From the NCBI GenBank assembly GCA_002729525.1, contig PBYI01000008.1, forward strand, positions 62,001 to 126,000: a stretch of DNA of 64,000 bases. The letters run 5' to 3'. The position numbers and the translations under genes were made by a program. Below, one piece after another: positions 1-6,493 of this stretch (position 1 is the stretch's first letter; each line of letters begins with the position of its first letter). Source of the stretch: Nocardioides sp. (GTDB lineage: Bacteria > Actinomycetota > Actinomycetes > Propionibacteriales > Nocardioidaceae). A model generated the notes under the pieces. It had not been told where the DNA came from, ran no database searches, and worked only from the letters and a program-made list of their open reading frames with translations.

Positions 1-480
1 AAGGCGTTCGAGATCGCCGAGCGGGCCGGCCTGCTGCTGGTGCCGCACGGTGGCGAGCTGCGCGGGCCGGACCACGTGCGCACCTGTCTGGACTCCCTGC
101 ACGCCGGACGCCTCGGGCACGGCGTCCGGACCGCCGAGGACCCCGCGCTGCTCGACCGGGTGGTGCAGGCGGGGGTCGCGCTCGAGGTGTGCCCGGTCTC
201 GAACGTGTCGCTCGGCGTCTACTCCGACCTGTCGTCGGTACCACTGCCCACGCTGCTCGAGGCCGGGGCGACCGTCGCCCTGGGCGCCGACGACCCATTG
301 CTGTTCGGGTCGCAGCTGGCCGCGCAGTACGCCACGATGCGCGCCGCGCACGACCTGTCCGACGCGACGCTCGCCGAGCTGGCGCGGATGTCGCTGCGCG
401 CCTCGAGGGCACCCTCGGACCTGCGCGAGACGGCTCTCGCCGACGTCGACGCCTGGCTCACCTCCCCCACGGAGGGCTGA
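1..480 (+). CDS. add: Adenosine deaminase family protein, 5' end missing
   Basis: The reading frame is open from base 1, so the gene starts outside the window and only the C-terminal 159 codons are present. Family marks in order are HGGE (residues 16-19 of the fragment, matching HAGE with the catalytic Glu), LGHGV (zinc His region), CPVSN and GADDP (the DDP pair that binds zinc and the substrate). The family removes the amino group from adenosine or adenine in purine salvage. The Ala-to-Gly change in HAGE is mildly unusual. Substrate (adenosine or adenine) cannot be told from this half. Stop TGA at 478-480. Confidence 0.88.
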   Translation, partial: KAFEIAERAGLLLVPHGGELRGPDHVRTCLDSLHAGRLGHGVRTAEDPALLDRVVQAGVALEVCPVSNVSLGVYSDLSSVPLPTLLEAGATVALGADDPLLFGSQLAAQYATMRAAHDLSDATLAELARMSLRASRAPSDLRETALADVDAWLTSPTEG

Positions 481-595
481 GCGATGGGTTGCGACGGCGG
501 CGAGGTCTGGGCGTTCGAGGCCACGCCGTAGGGCACCGGCGACCGCTGGGTGCTGCTGGGTGCTGACTTCTCGAGGCGTGGCAGGGGCACTGGGG

Positions 596-925
596 TCAGG
601 CCAGGCCGCCGAATCCGCCGAGGTCGCGCAGGCGGGAGACCGCCTCGGTGTCGTGGGCGACGCCGGCCCAGTCGCCGGGCTGGTGGACGGTGAGTCCCGC
701 CGGCAGGTCGGCGGGGTTGATCGCGCGGGGACCGGCGGCGGGGGCGGCCATCAGGGCCTCGAGGGCGGCGATCTCGGCGGCGCCGGTCTCGACCGACTCG
801 ACGGTCTCGATGCGGCCGATGCCGTCGACCAGGGCCCAGAAGTCGGCGTCGGTGGCTCCGGCGCGGGGGCCGGCCTCGGTCGCGGTGGTGAGGCGGGGGC
901 GGGGGGTGTGGGGGGTGTCGTTCAT
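596..925 (-). CDS. Hypothetical protein, 109 aa
   Basis: ATG at 925-923, stop TGA at 598-596. Codon third positions are almost all G or C, as in neighbouring genes, which supports a real gene. The protein is soluble, Pro/Arg/Thr-rich for about 25 residues, then has a short acidic helical part (DADFWALVDGIGRI) and a Gly-rich end. I recognise no family. It lies downstream of the ECF42 sigma gene on the same strand. The 107-base gap holds a possible hairpin (981-987 with 1003-1009) and a TGTCGA hexamer at 996-991 that resembles the ECF42 -35 element, so it could belong to the same regulon. The upstream frame is open, so an earlier start is possible. Confidence 0.6.
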   Translation of the reverse strand: MNDTPHTPRPRLTTATEAGPRAGATDADFWALVDGIGRIETVESVETGAAEIAALEALMAAPAAGPRAINPADLPAGLTVHQPGDWAGVAHDTEAVSRLRDLGGFGGLA

Positions 926-1032
926 GACCACAATGTTGCCGTTCTGTGGATTTCCACGGGACCTCCTCACAGGTAGAACGGCCTGGTACATCGACACCAC
1001 GCACCAGGCAGTACGCCCGTACCAGTCCCGGG

Positions 1033-2301
1033 TCAGCCGAGCGACGCGCGGCGCCTCAGCAGGTGCCGCCGCTCGGCCTCGTGGGCGCACCTGGCGATGG
1101 CGGCGTCGTACGCCGTCCGCGCGGCGTCGTCCGCGCCGGTGCGGGCGAGAAGCTCGGCCCGGACCGCGTCGAGGCGGTGCCCGAGGCCCGAACCGCGCAG
1201 CTCCTCGAGTGCGGCCAGTCCGGCCGGCGCGCCCCGCGCCTCCGCGACCGCCACCGCCCGGTTGAGCCTGACGACGTCGGAGCCGGTGAGCGCGAGCAGT
1301 TCGTCGTAGTGCCGCACCACCCGCGCCCAGTCGGTGTCGGCGGCGGTCGGGGCGACGGCGTGCTCGGCGACCACCAGCGCCTGGAGGAGGTACGGCGCCG
1401 GCGCGGCGTGCACGTGCGGGCCGAGCACGACCAGCGCCTCGGCGACCTCGTCGTGGTGCCACCGGGTGCGGTCCTGGTCGGGCAGCAGGACGAGGTCGGT
1501 CGTCCCGTCCGGTCCGCGACGGGTGCGGGCGTCGCGGCGGGCGTGCTGGAGCAGCACCAGCGCAAGTAGGCAGTCGACCTCGGCACGGGCCGAGGGGTCG
1601 AGCCCGCCGGGCAGCACCTCGCGCAGCACCCGCACCAGCCGCACCGCCTCGCCCGCCAGGTCGGCCCGGACGACGTCCTCGCCCGTCCCGGGCGCGTAGC
1701 CGGCGGTGAACGCGAGGTAGGCGACGTCGGCCACGACGGCCACCCTGCTCACCAGCTCGGTGCCGACCGGGACCGCGAACGCCTCCCCCGCCAGCCGCTT
1801 GCGAGCCCGGGTGAGCCTGGCCGCCATCGTCGGGGTCGGGACCAGGAACAGCCGGGCGACGTCCTCGGTGGACACGCCCAGCACCAGGCGCAGGGTCAGC
1901 GCCGCGGCGTGCTCGCGGGGCAGGGCGGGGTAGGCGCACAGCAGCCCCAGCCGCAGCCGCTCGTCCACCACCACCTCCTCCCCCGGGTCGGCCATGACCC
2001 GCTGCGCCTGCTCGACGAGCGACGCCTCGACGGCGAGGTCGGGCACCCGGCGCGCCGCGACGGCCTCGGCGCGGAGCCGGTCGACGGCCCGGCGTCGCGC
2101 GGTCGTGAGCAGCCACCCGACCGGGTTGGCGGGGACGCCGTCGCGGGGCCACGTGCGCGCGGCCGCCTCGACGGCGTCCCCGAGCCCGTCCTCGGCCAGG
2201 TCGAGGCGGCGGAACTGCGCGGCGAGCAGCGCCACGAGCCGGGCCCAGTCGTCGCGGACGACGGCGGCCAGGACCGGGGCGTGCTCGCCGGACGGGCTCA
2301 C
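1033..2301 (-). CDS. ECF42-type RNA polymerase sigma factor with long C-terminal domain
   Basis: 422 aa. The N-terminal ~165 residues hold sigma region 2 (including NPVGWLLTTARRRAVDRLR) and region 4 (EHAAALTLRLVLGVSTEDVARLFLVPTPTMAARLTRARKRL). A long C-terminal extension follows (ADVAYLAFTAGY, then helical repeats ending in an Arg-rich tail), as in the ECF42 group (DUF6596). In this group the extension is needed for activity and there is no classical anti-sigma gene; partners are YCII/DGPF proteins. Here two such genes lie directly upstream. The GTG start (2301-2299) overlaps the stop of the YCII reading frame by GTGA, so it is translationally coupled. A matching ECF42 promoter lies at 3099-3073, suggesting autoregulation. 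Target genes are otherwise unknown. Confidence 0.92.
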   Translation of the reverse strand: MSPSGEHAPVLAAVVRDDWARLVALLAAQFRRLDLAEDGLGDAVEAAARTWPRDGVPANPVGWLLTTARRRAVDRLRAEAVAARRVPDLAVEASLVEQAQRVMADPGEEVVVDERLRLGLLCAYPALPREHAAALTLRLVLGVSTEDVARLFLVPTPTMAARLTRARKRLAGEAFAVPVGTELVSRVAVVADVAYLAFTAGYAPGTGEDVVRADLAGEAVRLVRVLREVLPGGLDPSARAEVDCLLALVLLQHARRDARTRRGPDGTTDLVLLPDQDRTRWHHDEVAEALVVLGPHVHAAPAPYLLQALVVAEHAVAPTAADTDWARVVRHYDELLALTGSDVVRLNRAVAVAEARGAPAGLAALEELRGSGLGHRLDAVRAELLARTGADDAARTAYDAAIARCAHEAERRHLLRRRASLG

Positions 2302-2662
2302 GAGGGCGCCTCGTACCCCTCGACGCCCACGATCGGGCGCACCTCGACCGTGTAGTGGTCCGGCAGCAGGCGGGCGAGCTCGATCCCGTCGGCCACCGAG
2401 GGCAGGTCGACGACGTAGAACCCGCCGAGGTGCTCCACCGTCTCGGCGTACGGACCCGCGGTGTCGACCCGCTCCCCGCCGACGGTGCGCAGGGTGCGGG
2501 CGGTGTCGGTGCCGCCCAGCGCCTCGCCCCCGAGGACCTCGCCCGAGCCAGGACGGCGCGGTGGAAGGCGTCGTGGGCGTCGAGCACCCGCTGCCGCTCC
2601 TCCGTCGAGGCCCGGTCCCACGCGTCGGGGTCGGACTCGGCCAGGAGCACGACCAGCCTCAC
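2298..2662 (-). pseudogene. YCII/DGPF-domain protein, frameshifted
   Basis: The GTG start at 2662 overlaps the upstream YCII stop (GTGA). The first ~39 codons read as a normal YCII N-terminus (VRLVVLLAESDPDAW ... DAHDAFHRAV). The rest of the domain (GEVLGGEALGG ... AGPYAETVEHLGGFYVVDLP ... VEVRPIVG) lies in a different frame. The switch is at about 2541-2556 and needs one missing base (or four). Without a shift, the first frame stays open far beyond the domain and makes no sensible C-terminus. Both halves keep high G+C at codon position three, so the change is recent or is a sequencing error. The stop TGA at 2300-2298 still overlaps the sigma factor start. Role by family: partner of the ECF42 sigma factor, biochemical function unknown. 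Confidence 0.8.
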
Positions 2663-3021
2663 CTGACGACGACCTCGCGCACCTCCACGCTGTGGCCCGG
2701 GCACGCCAGGACCGCGCAGACCGCGAGGAGGTCGTCGAGGTCGTCGGTCTCGACGAGGTAGAACCCACCCATCTGCTCGACCGACTCGGCGTACGGACCG
2801 TCGGTGACGACGCCCGAGCCGGGCTCGGCGCTGCCGTCGGGCGCGGGTCGGACGGTGCGGGCCTGGGCGGAGGGCATCAGCTCGGCGCCGCCGGTGATCG
2901 TGTGGCCGCGCTCGGCGAGCAGGGCGGAGAACCGCTCGTGGCGCGGCATCCCCTCGGCCTGACCGGTCTCGGTCTCCCACCAGGCCTCGTCACCGGGCAG
3001 CAGCAGGGCGTAGGTCGTCAT
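2659..3021 (-). CDS. YCII/DGPF-domain protein (ECF42 partner)
   Basis: 120 aa from the ATG at 3021-3019, preceded by a good ribosome site (GAGGAG, 7 bases upstream). A longer frame starting at 3066 exists but would begin at or before the predicted transcript start, so I reject it. Features are the N-terminal strand TTYALLLPGDE, the diagnostic DGPYAE motif, then SVEQMGGFYLVE and the final strand SVEVREV. YCII-like proteins are small dimeric alpha+beta barrels. Copies next to ECF42 sigma genes are a conserved association of unknown mechanism. First gene of the operon YCII - YCII (broken) - sigma factor. Confidence 0.9.
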   Translation of the reverse strand: MTTYALLLPGDEAWWETETGQAEGMPRHERFSALLAERGHTITGGAELMPSAQARTVRPAPDGSAEPGSGVVTDGPYAESVEQMGGFYLVETDDLDDLLAVCAVLACPGHSVEVREVVVR

Positions 3022-3072
3022 CGTGCGTCTCCTCGTCGTGGTGCGGCGGGACTGCCCCGCCGTCATCGGTGT

Positions 3073-3099
3073 GACGGGCGAGGTGGGTCCGGATCGACA
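3073..3099 (-). promoter_or_regulatory. Candidate ECF42 promoter
   Basis: On the minus strand: TGTCGA at 3099-3094, a 17-base spacer, then CGTC at 3076-3073. The published ECF42 target motif is TGTCGA with CG(A/T)C. The transcript would begin near 3066, about 45 bases before the YCII start codon. The rest of 3022-3267 shows no gene. Confidence 0.6.
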
Positions 3100-3267
3100 C
3101 GGGGCCCGACAACTTGTCCGCGTACGTCGGATTCTGGCGCACCCGGGGTGGGTGCGGGGGTGGTCGGTTGCGGTCGCTGCTCGGCTCGCGGCATCTCGGT
3201 ACGCCGCTGCGTTCGTGCCTCACTCCGCGGCTACTCGACGACCGGAGGCGGCTGCTCGACGACCGGG

Positions 3268-4305
3268 TCAGAGGGAGCAGCCGAGCAGGACCGGCTCGTT
3301 CTCCAGGCGGATGCCGTAGGCGAGCTCGACGCCGTCGCGGACCTCGAGCGCGAGACGCAGCAGGTCGGCGGTGGTCGCGGCACCGCGGTTGGTGAGCGCG
3401 AGGGTGTGCTTCGTCGACAAGGTGGCGGGGCCCGCGCCGTACCCCTTGGCGAATCCGGCGTGGTCGATCAGCCACGCGGCGCTGGTCTTCACCAGGCCGT
3501 CGGTGCCGGGCGCGGGGTACTGCGGGGCGCCCTCGGGCACCCGGTCGGGCTCGACGACGGGGTTGGTGAAGAACGACCCGGCGCTCCAGGTGTCGTGGTC
3601 GGCGGCGTCGAGCACCATGCCCTTGCCCCGGCGCAGGCGCAGCACCGCCTCGCGGACGTCGGCCAGGGGCGCACGCTGCCCGACCTCGACGCCCAGGGTG
3701 CGGGCCAGCTCGGCGTACGCGACCGGGGCGCCGAGCGTGCCGCGGGCGAGCTGGAAGGTCACCGAGAGGACGACGTAGCGGCCCGGGTCGGCCTTGAACC
3801 GCGACCACCGGTAGCCGAAGCCGCAGTCGGCGGCGGGGAAGGTGCGCAGCCGGCCCTCGACGCGGTCCCAGGTGCGGACCCGGGCGACCGTCTGGGCGAC
3901 CTCCTGGCCGTACGCGCCGACGTTCTGAACAGGGGTGGCGCCGACCGAGCCGGGGATGCCGGAGAGCGCCTCGACCCCGCTCCAGCCGTGACCGACGGCG
4001 TGGGCGACGAAGCCGTCCCAGTCCTCCCCCGCGGCGACCGTGACCAGGACGCCGCCGCACGCGGGGCCCTCGTCGTCGACGACGTCCGCGTCGATCCCGG
4101 TGGTGGCGACCTTGACCACCGTGCCGCCGAACCCGGCGTCGCCGACGACCAGGTTGCTCCCGCCGCCGAGCACCAGCAGCGACGTGCCCGCCTCGTCGGC
4201 CGCGCGGACCTCGGCGAGCAGCGCCTCCTCCGTGCTGGCGACCACGAAGCGGTCGGCCGGTCCGCCGAGCCGGAGCGTGGTGTGGTCGGCGAGCAGCTCA
4301 GGCAC
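3268..4305 (-). CDS. murB: UDP-N-acetylenolpyruvoylglucosamine reductase
   Basis: 345 aa, FAD enzyme of peptidoglycan precursor synthesis: it reduces UDP-GlcNAc-enolpyruvate to UDP-MurNAc with NADPH in the cytoplasm. Visible marks are TTLRLGGPAD at the start, the FAD-binding LGGGSNLVVGDAGF, GIPGSVGATPVQNVGAYG, the catalytic Ser in AGSFFTNP, the GFAKGYGAGPATLSTKHTLALTN segment, and the C-terminal ENEPVLLG with the catalytic Glu region. Length is normal for the family. The GTG start (4305) lies inside the last codons of the upstream dehydratase gene (8-base overlap), so the two are co-translated. Placement beside HadA/HadB-like genes is common in actinobacteria. Confidence 0.95.
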   Translation of the reverse strand: MPELLADHTTLRLGGPADRFVVASTEEALLAEVRAADEAGTSLLVLGGGSNLVVGDAGFGGTVVKVATTGIDADVVDDEGPACGGVLVTVAAGEDWDGFVAHAVGHGWSGVEALSGIPGSVGATPVQNVGAYGQEVAQTVARVRTWDRVEGRLRTFPAADCGFGYRWSRFKADPGRYVVLSVTFQLARGTLGAPVAYAELARTLGVEVGQRAPLADVREAVLRLRRGKGMVLDAADHDTWSAGSFFTNPVVEPDRVPEGAPQYPAPGTDGLVKTSAAWLIDHAGFAKGYGAGPATLSTKHTLALTNRGAATTADLLRLALEVRDGVELAYGIRLENEPVLLGCSL

Positions 4306-4696
4306 GCACGACCGCCTTCGGCGCCCCCAGGACCTTCTGGCCGTCGCAGGTGACCTCGAGCGCGAGCGTCGCGGTGCCGTCGGCGACCGCCTTCACGGTG
4401 CCGGCGACGACGACCTGCGCGGCACCCTCGGCGGGCACCACGACCGGGCTGGTGAACTTCGCGCCGAGCTCGACGACCTCGGCTCCGCCAGTCCACTCCG
4501 CCACGGCACGGGCGGCCAGCGCGAGGGTGAGCATGCCGTGCGCGATCACGCCCGGCAGCCCGACCGCGAGGGCGACCTCCTCGTCCTGGTGGATCGGATT
4601 GGGGTCGCCGGCCGCGGCGGCGTACGCGACCAGCTGCTCGCGGGTGACGTCGTAGGTCAGGGTGGGCAGCACTGCACCCGGCTCCAGCGCGCTCAT
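4298..4696 (-). CDS. MaoC-family (R)-hydratase/dehydratase, HadB-like
   Basis: 132 aa. A single hotdog fold with the hydratase-2 motif around AAGDPNPIHQDEEVA (catalytic Asp and His) and GVIAHGMLTLALAARAV. In mycobacteria the paired HadA/HadB proteins form the 3-hydroxyacyl-ACP dehydratase of FAS-II. Here no mycolate genes are seen, so a general fatty-acyl dehydratase role is more likely. The ATG at 4696 overlaps the upstream hadA-like stop (ATGA). HadA-type subunits lack the catalytic pair, so this is probably the catalytic partner of a heterodimer. Substrate not determined from sequence. Confidence 0.85.
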   Translation of the reverse strand: MSALEPGAVLPTLTYDVTREQLVAYAAAAGDPNPIHQDEEVALAVGLPGVIAHGMLTLALAARAVAEWTGGAEVVELGAKFTSPVVVPAEGAAQVVVAGTVKAVADGTATLALEVTCDGQKVLGAPKAVVRA

Positions 4697-5088
4697 GCGT
4701 CGCCCCGGTGCACGAGGGTGGCCTTGCCGGTGCACACGAGAGCACCGTCAGCGTCGCGGACCTCGCTCGCTGTGCCGACGATCTCGTTGCCGCCGATGGC
4801 GCGCAGCGAGGCGACCACGAGCTCGACGTCGAGCCGGTCGCCGACCGCGAGCGGTCGCTCGTAGGCGAAGCGCTGCTCGCCGTGCACGATCCGGGACAGG
4901 TCGACGCCCTCGGCGTCGAGGAAGGCGGTCATCGCCCGGAACGCCGCGACGATCGGGTACGTCGCCGGCACCGGGTCGCCCTCGCTCCAGGTCGCGCCGG
5001 TGGCCTCGGCGAACGCGCGGACGGCCTCCGCGGTCACCTCGTGCTGCTCACCGGCCGGGTAGCGCCGTCCGATCACGTCCGTGTCCAC
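4693..5088 (-). CDS. MaoC N-terminal-type dehydratase, HadA-like
   Basis: 131 aa from the GTG at 5088 (VDTDVIGRRYPAG). This start is preferred because a TAGCGT box ends 7 bases before it. A second in-frame GTG lies at 5097, inside that box. The protein is a FAS1_DH-type hotdog domain (EATGATWSEGDPVPATYPIV, then GEQRFAYERPLAVGDRLDVELVV). It lacks the Asp/His pair of active hydratases, as expected for the substrate-binding partner of the HadB-like protein encoded immediately downstream. First gene of the three-gene unit hadA-like, hadB-like, murB. A terminator at 5123-5160 separates it from rpmG. Confidence 0.85.
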   Translation of the reverse strand: MDTDVIGRRYPAGEQHEVTAEAVRAFAEATGATWSEGDPVPATYPIVAAFRAMTAFLDAEGVDLSRIVHGEQRFAYERPLAVGDRLDVELVVASLRAIGGNEIVGTASEVRDADGALVCTGKATLVHRGDA

Positions 5089-5095
5089 GGGGACC

Positions 5096-5101
5096 ACGCT
5101 A
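5096..5101 (-). promoter_or_regulatory. -10 box TAGCGT for hadA-like gene, leaderless
   Basis: TAGCGT at 5101-5096, then 7 bases to the GTG at 5088. No clear -35. The spacing puts the transcript start at or next to the start codon. Confidence 0.45.
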
Positions 5102-5122
5102 GTAGGCGGCGTGCGGGAACGA

Positions 5123-5160
5123 CGACGAGCCCGCCCCGGTGGTCCGGGACGGGCTCGTCG
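5123..5160 (-). terminator. Hairpin downstream of rpmG
   Basis: Perfect 11-base arms CGACGAGCCCG (5123-5133) and CGGGCTCGTCG (5150-5160) with a 16-base loop. It lies 29 bases after the rpmG stop and before the hadA-like start. No U-tract, as is usual in high-G+C genomes. Confidence 0.7.
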
Positions 5161-5188
5161 GAGCGTCGGCGCCTCGCGGCGCCTGCGC

Positions 5189-5359
5189 TCAGCGGGTCTC
5201 GCGGTGCGCCGTGTGCTTGCGGCAGCGCGGGCAGAACTTCGCCAGCTCGAGCCGGTCGGGGTCGTTGCGGCGGTTCTTCTTGGTGATGTAGTTCCGCTCC
5301 TTGCAGTCCACGCAGGCGAGCGTGATCTTGGGGCGAACGTCGGAGCTCTTGCTGGCCAC
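5189..5359 (-). CDS. rpmG: 50S ribosomal protein L33
   Basis: 56 aa, too short for most ORF lists. GTG start at 5359, with AAGGA 6-7 bases upstream. The protein begins [24 protein letters not shown] and has two Cys pairs (C16/C19 and C43/C46, the latter CPRC). These form the zinc ribbon of the C+ type of L33, a large-subunit protein near the E site. It lies directly after tRNA-Met on the same strand, a common actinobacterial arrangement (tRNA-Thr, tRNA-Met, rpmG), so it may be transcribed from the tRNA promoter. Confidence 0.95.
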   Translation of the reverse strand: MASKSSDVRPKITLACVDCKERNYITKKNRRNDPDRLELAKFCPRCRKHTAHRETR

Positions 5360-5420
5360 GGGAAGTCCTTCGGTGCTGGTTGCTGCTGGCGTGCTCGCTG
5401 TGAGCGGGTGGTCGTGCCGG

Positions 5421-5494
5421 TAGCGGGAGCGGGACTCGAACCCGCGACACCACGATTATGAGCCGTGTGCTCTAACCACCTGAGCTACCCCGCC
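5421..5494 (-). tRNA. tRNA-Met (CAT)
   Basis: 74 bases on the minus strand. The acceptor stem GGCGGGG pairs with TCCCGCT (a G-U at each end), T8 A9, D-arm GCTC, anticodon loop CTCATAA (anticodon CAT), T-loop TTCGAGT. No CCA is encoded. The elongator type is likely because the initiator C1 mismatch is absent. Ile-2 (modified CAU) is not strictly excluded. Confidence 0.9.
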
Positions 5495-5544
5495 GCGAGG
5501 GTCCTGCCACGTGGAGTGGAGACTCCGCGATGAGGCGGACCCAG

Positions 5545-5617
5545 AGCCCCTTTACGGAATCGAACCGTAGACCTTCTCCTTACCATGGAGACGCTCTGCC
5601 GACTGAGCTAAAGGGGC
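5545..5617 (-). tRNA. tRNA-Thr (GGT)
   Basis: 73 bases on the minus strand. Acceptor GCCCCTT pairs with AAGGGGC, discriminator T73, anticodon stem TCTCC/GGAGA with loop ATGGTAA (anticodon GGT). No CCA encoded. 50 bases upstream of tRNA-Met in the same direction. Confidence 0.93.
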
Positions 5618-5630
5618 AACGACGAAGAAG

Positions 5631-5636
5631 ATTACA
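5631..5636 (-). promoter_or_regulatory. -10 box TGTAAT for the tRNA-Thr/tRNA-Met/rpmG unit
   Basis: TGTAAT at 5636-5631 on the minus strand, 13 bases before the tRNA-Thr 5' end, in one of the few A+T-rich patches here. No convincing -35. It sits next to the divergent thioesterase start. Confidence 0.45.
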
Positions 5637-5649
5637 CACGGGGTGGCGG

Positions 5650-6471
5650 ATGGGAAAATCGGGCCTGACCGAGGCCTTCTACGAGGTCTCCGAGCAGGCC
5701 GTCCGGACGCCCGACGGCACCGTCGAGACGGTGCTCCCGCGGCCGTCCACGGCCGGCCCGTGGTCGCCCGACGCGCAGCACGGCGGACCGCCCGCAGCCC
5801 TGCTGACCAGGGCCGTCGAGGCCCTCCCGGACAGCGCGGGTCGGGTGGTCGGGCGCTTCACGATGGAGCTGTGGGGCCCGGTGCCGCTGACCGCGCTGCG
5901 GGTGCGTGCGTCGCTCGTGCGGCCGGGTCGGTCGGTGGCCCTGGCGCACGCCTCCCTGGAGGACGTCGAGCGCGGCCGCACGGTCGCGACCGCGGCGGCG
6001 TGGCTGTTCCCCGGCGACGGTCCGCCGGGGCCCGGCGAGGTGGGTCCGGCGCCCGCCCACTCCCCCACCGACGGCGTACGCCGCGAGCGTCCGCCGGGGT
6101 GGCACCCGGGCTACCTCGACGCGGTCGACTGGCGCTGGATCTCGGGGAGCGTCGCCGACCCCGGTCCGGGCACCGTGTGGATGCGGACGCCGGACGTGGT
6201 CGACGGCGAGGAGCCCTCGCCGGCCCAGCGGGTGATGGCGTGCGTCGACTCCGCCTCGGGCGCCAGCGCGACGCTGGACGTGCGCGAGTGGGGCTTCCTC
6301 AACACCGAGCTCACGGTGCACCTGCTGCGCCCCGCGGAGGGCCCGTGGGTGTGCCTGGACGCCGAGACGACGCTCGGGCCGGGCTCCGTCGCGGTGGCGT
6401 CCTCCGACGTGCTCGACCAGCGCGGGCTCGTCGCCCGGTCGCGGCAGGCGCTGCTGGTCGCCCCGCGGTGA
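5650..6471 (+). CDS. Thioesterase family protein (double hotdog)
   Basis: 273 aa from the ATG at 5650. An earlier in-frame ATG at 5530 would run through tRNA-Thr and is rejected. The architecture resembles TesB-like acyl-CoA thioesterases: an N-terminal hotdog (STAGPWSPDAQHGGPPAALL, then VGRFTMELWGPVPL) and a C-terminal hotdog beginning near residue 185 (SPAQRVMACVDSASG, WGFLNTELTVHLLRP). Such enzymes hydrolyse acyl-CoA thioesters in the cytoplasm. The substrate is unknown. It stands alone, convergent with the amidase gene. Confidence 0.8.
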   Translation: MGKSGLTEAFYEVSEQAVRTPDGTVETVLPRPSTAGPWSPDAQHGGPPAALLTRAVEALPDSAGRVVGRFTMELWGPVPLTALRVRASLVRPGRSVALAHASLEDVERGRTVATAAAWLFPGDGPPGPGEVGPAPAHSPTDGVRRERPPGWHPGYLDAVDWRWISGSVADPGPGTVWMRTPDVVDGEEPSPAQRVMACVDSASGASATLDVREWGFLNTELTVHLLRPAEGPWVCLDAETTLGPGSVAVASSDVLDQRGLVARSRQALLVAPR

Positions 6472-6493
6472 GCCGTCCGCGACCGGCGAGGTC

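Noticed and set aside
596..2980. A 794-codon open frame on the minus strand
   Set aside because: It is out-of-frame reading through the sigma factor and YCII genes, with Arg/Pro-rich composition. Only its last 109 codons (the 596-925 gene) and the start of the frameshifted YCII gene are real.
5530..5649. Thioesterase start at 5530
   Set aside because: It would overlap tRNA-Thr; the ATG at 5650 starts the conserved protein.
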